From Candidatus Altimarinota bacterium (GTDB lineage: Bacteria > Patescibacteriota > Gracilibacteria > UM-FILTER-43-11): a DNA stretch of 5,796 nt. The notes beneath the pieces were generated by a model. It saw only the letters and a program-made list of their open reading frames with translations, did no database searches and was not told the origin of the DNA. The stretch spans positions 1 to 5,796 of the forward strand of contig JAOZLT010000080.1 in the NCBI GenBank assembly GCA_029934675.1, in the 5' to 3' direction. Positions within the stretch are counted from its first letter, which is position 1. The number at the start of each line of letters is the position of its first letter. Both the position numbers and the translations under genes were made by a program. This document shows, one piece after another, positions 4,501-5,796 of this stretch.

Positions 4501-5796
4501 ATGATGACGGAGCCTCTGTTGGTCAACTTGCAGCATACCTCCCTGTCGGTGGTACAGCGGTTGATTCGGATCTCCTTGAAGGACATCCAGCCTCGTACTT
4601 CGCTGTAGCTGGGGAAGGTGGAGATTACCTACCGCTTTCTGGTGGAGAGCTTTCAGGGACATTGTATCTAAAAGGCAATGATGTAAACCACATTAGTGTA
4701 GATTTCCGTGATACTTCTGATTACATCAGAGGAGGATTAAGGTACGACGCGAGTACAGGATTAATCACTGTAGAAAGAAGAGATGCTGCTGGGCTAACAG
4801 AGACTACTCTCGGATTTGGTACAAACGGGAATGTTTATGTAAATGGGGCTGCACCTACTCAGGACAGCCACCTGACCAGAAAAGACTGGATTGAAAACAA
4901 CTTCGCTACCATCTCTGCTCTTGGAAATTATCTACCGATCGCGGGGACTGCAGCGAACTCGGAATTATTAGATGGCCTGGAAGCAGCAGCTTTCCTCCTG
5001 GTTGGTGGAACAGCAGCAAATTCAAACTTATTGGACGGCATAGATAGTGCAGCTTTCGCTCTGGTAACAGACCTTGCAGGGTATCTGCCTGTAGACGGTG
5101 TAGCAGCCGATTCTAGCCTCTTTGATGGCCAAGACAGCTCCTACTATGCCTCAGCCTCTGACCTCGCAGGATACCTACCTGTGGGAGGCACAGCAGCCGA
5201 TTCCAATCTGCTTGATGGTATCGATTCGACAGGATTCCTTCTTGCTGGGGGAACTGCAGTCGATTCTCAGTTGCTCGATGGCAATGACAGCTCATATTTC
5301 GCTGCCTTCTCGGATCTCGCTGGGTATCTACCTGTAGGATCCAAAGCAGCAGACTCCAACCTTCTTGATGGAATTGACTCTACAGCGTTTGGTCTCGTTG
5401 CTGATCTGATCTCTGCTCACACAGGATCTGCGAACCAACCGATCATGACTGATGCCTCAGGCTTCATTGATCAGTCTCTCCTGCACATCAGCACGTTCAC
5501 CTATATTGATGTCTGGACCCCGACAGTAGATGACGAGTATCCAGAGCCCCCAGTCGATCCACTGACTGTTGGAGATTTCTGGATTATCAATGGACTCGGT
5601 GAAGGCGCGATCTACACGTTCATTGGTGGTGACCTGATCGGACAAGAGATCGTAGATGGAAACCTCCTCGGATATGGAGAGGGAGGCTGGGGAATTATTC
5701 ACAGCTCTGTCTCACCAAACGCTTATGTCCTGAAGTCTGGTGATACCATGACAGGTGAGCTGATCCTCCCTGAGGTTGTTACCAGTAACTACGCTG
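1569..5796 (+). CDS. Giant modular collagen-like phage tail fibre (3' end outside window)
   Basis: One open frame of 1409 codons with no stop, still open at the right edge. I translated it throughout. Order by residue: head 1-16; collagen Gly-X-Y blocks 17-155, 219-306 and 370-426; two copies of a 60-residue module (156-215, 307-366); 16 copies of a short 'AADSxLLDGxDSxxF' repeat between 454 and 1276; an HxH motif (480-482); three copies of a ~120-residue module (505-624, 858-975, 1291-1383); one long-fibre-like module (1020-1109); and a terminal 'SGDTMTG' (1390-1396). These elements are typical of trimeric tail fibres. Collagen stretches and beta-rich repeats form the shaft, and receptor binding usually sits at the C-terminus, not seen here. 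The protein is acidic, with only 16 Lys and 12 Arg, and has a single Cys (C15). There is no signal peptide. It follows the adaptor-like gene by 21 bases and is probably co-transcribed. The fibre call is strong; the receptor and any tip enzyme are unknown. Confidence 0.93.
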   Translation, partial: MHDNKQILVRIRGGCIGKTGETGPDGAMGPQGVEGIPGDTGPEGPIGIGQQGEQGIQGETGSQGTPGDTGATGDTGAPGPMGQQGETGPDGDPGPMGAQGEDGTDGVQGATGETGPEGADGYPGPQGPAGTPGLDGPPGPEGPEGDEGPRGPAGTGINILGSDTVANIIAKTAAEVGDSWIATDTGFDSDGLPVIPEDVLRATNTASPSHWVNLGPLEGPEGPQGTPGNDGTDGVDGADSTVPGPQGDPGIQGEQGDPGIDGTDGADSTVPGPQGDPGDQGIPGDDGTDGTIGPEGPQGDPGPAGIGINILGSDTVANIIAKTAAEIGDSWIATDSGFDSDGLPVIPDELLRATDTASPSHWVNIGQMQGPQGPQGDPGDDGADSTVPGPPGDDGAQGDPGVQGEPGVDGTQGEDGEDGVAGPAGPSAVSVDANNIAVLGSDSLIYVPDESGDYLPIGGKAADSDLLDGIDSTGFSLADHNHDSRYFQETEYIDFSDGTPDAAKPVILNGNGFIDASMLDLNTFNYVGAFTPTAGDEYPDTTGHLYGSLWLVNGLEEGIEYTFVAGDLIGQSASDGNFMIWGSAGWSLMSSSMDPSLYYLLDGTAAITANFAGGGKIFTNAADGISANDLVTLSQTQGLFLPIGGKAADSELLDGINGAGFLLVGGTAVDSDLLGGLPSSAFLSTTGKAADSEQLDGIDSTGFLLVGGTAVDSDLLEGHDAAYFAVATDLSGYLPIGGTAANSQQLDGIDSLGFLLVDGIAVDSALLGGQLPSYYETDLSGYLPIDGTAADSELLDSHDSSYFATAAELSGYLPVAGKAADSELLDGNDSSHFAVAGESYLKTDHIDVSSGVGNAGDPIILNGQGQIDASMLDVSSFHYVGVFTPADGAEYPDLTGQVHGAFWVVQALVDPYLFTTGDLTGQTISNGDFMVWATAGWSIMAGEMNPTLYYLLDGSQSITGDFAGGGFQIKNIADGVEDDDGASVGQLAAYLPVGGTAVDSDLLEGHPASYFAVAGEGGDYLPLSGGELSGTLYLKGNDVNHISVDFRDTSDYIRGGLRYDASTGLITVERRDAAGLTETTLGFGTNGNVYVNGAAPTQDSHLTRKDWIENNFATISALGNYLPIAGTAANSELLDGLEAAAFLLVGGTAANSNLLDGIDSAAFALVTDLAGYLPVDGVAADSSLFDGQDSSYYASASDLAGYLPVGGTAADSNLLDGIDSTGFLLAGGTAVDSQLLDGNDSSYFAAFSDLAGYLPVGSKAADSNLLDGIDSTAFGLVADLISAHTGSANQPIMTDASGFIDQSLLHISTFTYIDVWTPTVDDEYPEPPVDPLTVGDFWIINGLGEGAIYTFIGGDLIGQEIVDGNLLGYGEGGWGIIHSSVSPNAYVLKSGDTMTGELILPEVVTSNYA
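1617..2033 (+). other. Collagen-like Gly-X-Y block 1 of the fibre
   Basis: Residues 17-155 of the fibre hold about 45 Gly-X-Y triplets. The register breaks once, at G47-I48-G49, where one residue is missing. Early Y positions are rich in Thr and Gln (GDTGATGDTG); later ones are GP-rich (GPPGPEGPEG). Lys and Arg are almost absent (K18, R150). Bacterial and phage collagen blocks fold as triple helices without hydroxyproline, which implies a trimeric fibre. The sole cysteine, C15, lies two residues before the first triplet. Confidence 0.92.
2034..2213 (+). repeat. Inter-collagen module A, copy 1
   Basis: Residues 156-215 separate collagen blocks 1 and 2. The core runs INILGSDTVANIIAKTAAE, then GDSWIAT, a Gly/Asp turn (FDSDGLPVIP) and SPSHWVN, leading straight into GP triplets. 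'GD.WI.T' followed by a late 'W.N.G' and a return to GPxG is a pattern I recall from small beta modules set between collagen stretches in phage fibres. It probably acts as a trimerisation or registration knob; that is inference. Confidence 0.8.
2214..2486 (+). other. Collagen-like Gly-X-Y block 2 of the fibre
   Basis: Residues 216-306, with about 24 triplets in three runs of 6, 7 and 11. The runs are split by two identical interruptions, GADSTVPG at 237-244 and 265-272, each adding one residue out of register. There are 19 acidic residues and no Lys or Arg. Confidence 0.9.
2487..2666 (+). repeat. Inter-collagen module A, copy 2
   Basis: Residues 307-366, the same 60-residue length as copy 1 with no indels. 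53 of 60 residues are identical and all seven changes are mild (such as V/I, T/S, E/D, N/D). By my hand count 43 of 180 bases differ, mostly at third positions. The duplication is old and the protein sequence has been held nearly constant. Confidence 0.88.
2667..2846 (+). other. Collagen-like Gly-X-Y block 3 of the fibre
   Basis: Residues 367-426, with about 17 triplets and one GADSTVPG interruption at 382-389. There are 13 acidic residues and no Lys or Arg. It ends in GPAGPS and passes into a beta-rich stretch (residues 428-447) that starts the non-collagen shaft. Confidence 0.9.
2928..2993 (+). repeat. Short fibre repeat, copy 1
   Basis: Residues 454-475 (YLPIGGKAADSDLLDGIDST, then GF). 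This first unit stands alone after the collagen part, before the HxH motif and module B1. The 'ADSxLLDGxDSxxF' form resembles the 'LDGxHxSxF' repeats I recall from many phage tail fibres. Confidence 0.85.
3003..3026 (+). other. HxH fibre motif (DHNHDSRY)
   Basis: Residues 479-486 contain H480-N-H482 followed by DSRY. HxH motifs in trimeric long tail fibres such as T4 gp37 coordinate metal ions along the trimer axis, and 'HxHDxRY' recurs in phage fibres. It is the only HxH in the visible protein. Metal binding is inferred. Confidence 0.6.
3081..3440 (+). repeat. Fibre module B, copy 1
   Basis: Residues 505-624. It opens with 'ILNGNGFIDASMLD' and 'YVGAFTP..GDEYPDTTG'. It continues with LW.V, a YTFVAGDLIGQ strand, 'DGNFMIWGSAGWSLM', 'SLYYLLDG', 'FAGGG' and a closing ADG. 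It is a Trp/Tyr-rich beta module, probably a knob on the fibre shaft. A carbohydrate-binding role is possible but nothing in the sequence proves it. Confidence 0.82.
3489..4073 (+). repeat. Short fibre repeat array 1, copies 2-9
   Basis: Residues 641-835 carry eight units with consensus A-(A/V)-(D/N)-S-x-x-L-(D/G/E)-G-x-x-(S/A)-x-x-(F/Y). Starts are spaced 21, 21, 21, 30, 21, 28 and 30 residues. The 21-residue spacing mostly follows units ending GFLLVGG. The 28-30-residue spacing follows units ending (A/S)YFA or a variant, with an added 'DLSGYLP' linker. Copies 3 and 7 (LLGGLPSSAF, LLGGQLPSYY) are the most divergent. It probably forms a thin beta-structured shaft. Confidence 0.88.
4140..4493 (+). 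repeat. Fibre module B, copy 2
   Basis: Residues 858-975, about 60% identical to copy 1 by eye and two residues shorter. It shares 'IDASMLD', 'YVG.FTP', 'EYPD.TG', 'GDL.GQ', 'GWS.M', 'LYYLLDG' and 'FAGGG'. It ends 'FQIKNIADGVEDDDGAS', like the 'kItNLadp.d..DAat' ends of phage fibre segments. Its lead-in (SYLKTDHIDVSSG) differs from the HxH lead-in of copy 1. Confidence 0.82.
4536..4607 (+). repeat. Short fibre repeat, copy 10
   Basis: Residues 990-1013, a lone unit between module B copy 2 and module C. It matches copy 5 (residues 708-727) in 18 of 20 residues and about 48 of 60 bases (bases 4551-4610 against 3690-3749). It is the closest distant pair I compared and may mark a recent segmental duplication. 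Confidence 0.82.
4626..4895 (+). other. Long-tail-fibre-like module C (LSGG...LTRKD)
   Basis: Residues 1020-1109. It opens 'YLPLSGGELSGTLYL', passes through beta strands (ISVDFRDTSDYIRGGLRY, ITVERRDAAG, TTLGFGTNGNVYVNG) and closes 'PTQDSHLTRKDWIE'. This 'LSGG.l.G.l ... G.v.vng..p....LTrKdwv' frame is common in long tail fibres. It holds six of the fibre's 12 Arg, unlike the Arg-poor repeats around it, and interrupts the short-repeat shaft once. Confidence 0.75.
4929..5396 (+). repeat. Short fibre repeat array 2, copies 11-16
   Basis: Residues 1121-1276 carry six units with start spacings of 21, 30, 30, 21 and 30 residues. Copies 14 and 15 (GFLLAGGTAVDS, then NDSSYFA...DLAGYLPVG) show the 21/30 pair most cleanly. 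Copies 14 and 16 share 'KAADS/TAADS-NLLDGIDST'. The array leads into module B copy 3. Confidence 0.88.
5439..5717 (+). repeat. Fibre module B, copy 3 (divergent)
   Basis: Residues 1291-1383 keep 'GFID.S.L.....TY', 'EYP', 'DFWIINGLGEG', 'YTFIGGDLIGQ', 'DGNLL' and 'GGWGII'. This copy has extra residues around 1326-1335 (EPPVDPLTVG). It lacks the 'YYLLDG..ITG.FAGGG' tail of copies 1 and 2; instead it runs into 'AYVLKSGDTMTG'. Confidence 0.75.
5736..5756 (+). other. SGDTMTG fibre motif opening a new module
   Basis: Residues 1390-1396. 'LkSGDTMTGxL' is a very common phage tail fibre motif that starts a beta-rich unit, often followed by a 'yV' or 'LTRKD' closing motif. Only its start is visible before the window ends. 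Confidence 0.75.

Noticed and set aside
3489..5396. CRISPR-like array or intergenic direct repeats
   Set aside because: The repeats are in-frame protein repeats, degenerate at the DNA level, with variable 63/90-base spacing inside one open frame.
2602..5702. Minus-strand open frames across the fibre shaft
   Set aside because: They repeat with the same period as the fibre repeats and have no plausible start context. They are shadows of the repeated coding sequence.
5439..5796. Variable region of a diversity-generating retroelement
   Set aside because: No template/variable repeat pair, no reverse transcriptase and no excess of adenine-site variation is visible. The fibre C-terminus, where such a region would lie, is outside the window.

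Overview
The window is a stretch of a tailed double-stranded DNA bacteriophage or prophage. It carries three genes, all on the + strand, packed head to tail with gaps of only 15 and 21 bases. The two complete gene starts have good Shine-Dalgarno sequences, so the host is a bacterium with standard SD-led translation. Base composition is near balanced by eye. Arginine is coded mostly by AGA (20 of 28 Arg codons in the three genes). The sequence alone does not identify the host.

Region 1 (3-1085) is the 3' end of a larger gene that enters from the left. It encodes an Ala/Pro-rich, multi-segment protein, probably a virion structural or internal protein. Region 2 (1101-1547) is a small 148-residue protein that looks like the N-terminal beta-sandwich of baseplate/tail adaptor proteins (BppU-like). 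Region 3 (1569-5796) is one uninterrupted reading frame of at least 1409 codons that runs off the right edge. It encodes a very long modular tail fibre.

The fibre reads in order: a 16-residue head with the only cysteine; collagen-like Gly-X-Y block 1; a 60-residue non-collagen module (A1); collagen block 2; a second copy of that module (A2); collagen block 3; then a shaft made of 16 copies of a short 'AADSxLLDGxDSxxF' repeat. The shaft is broken up by three copies of a ~120-residue module (B1-B3), one HxH motif, and one T4-long-fibre-like 'LSGG...LTRKD' module (C). The window ends just after a new 'SGDTMTG' motif, so the receptor-binding tip lies to the right.

The likely logic is virion structural protein, then adaptor, then fibre, made from one transcript. 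I see no promoter, terminator, tRNA, integrase, CRISPR array or mobile element. There are no gene-free stretches over 300 bases. I find no new enzymatic or defence system. The most notable content is the fibre architecture: duplicated modules diverged mainly at silent sites, collagen blocks free of Lys/Arg with a recurring interruption, and a 21/30-residue alternating repeat.
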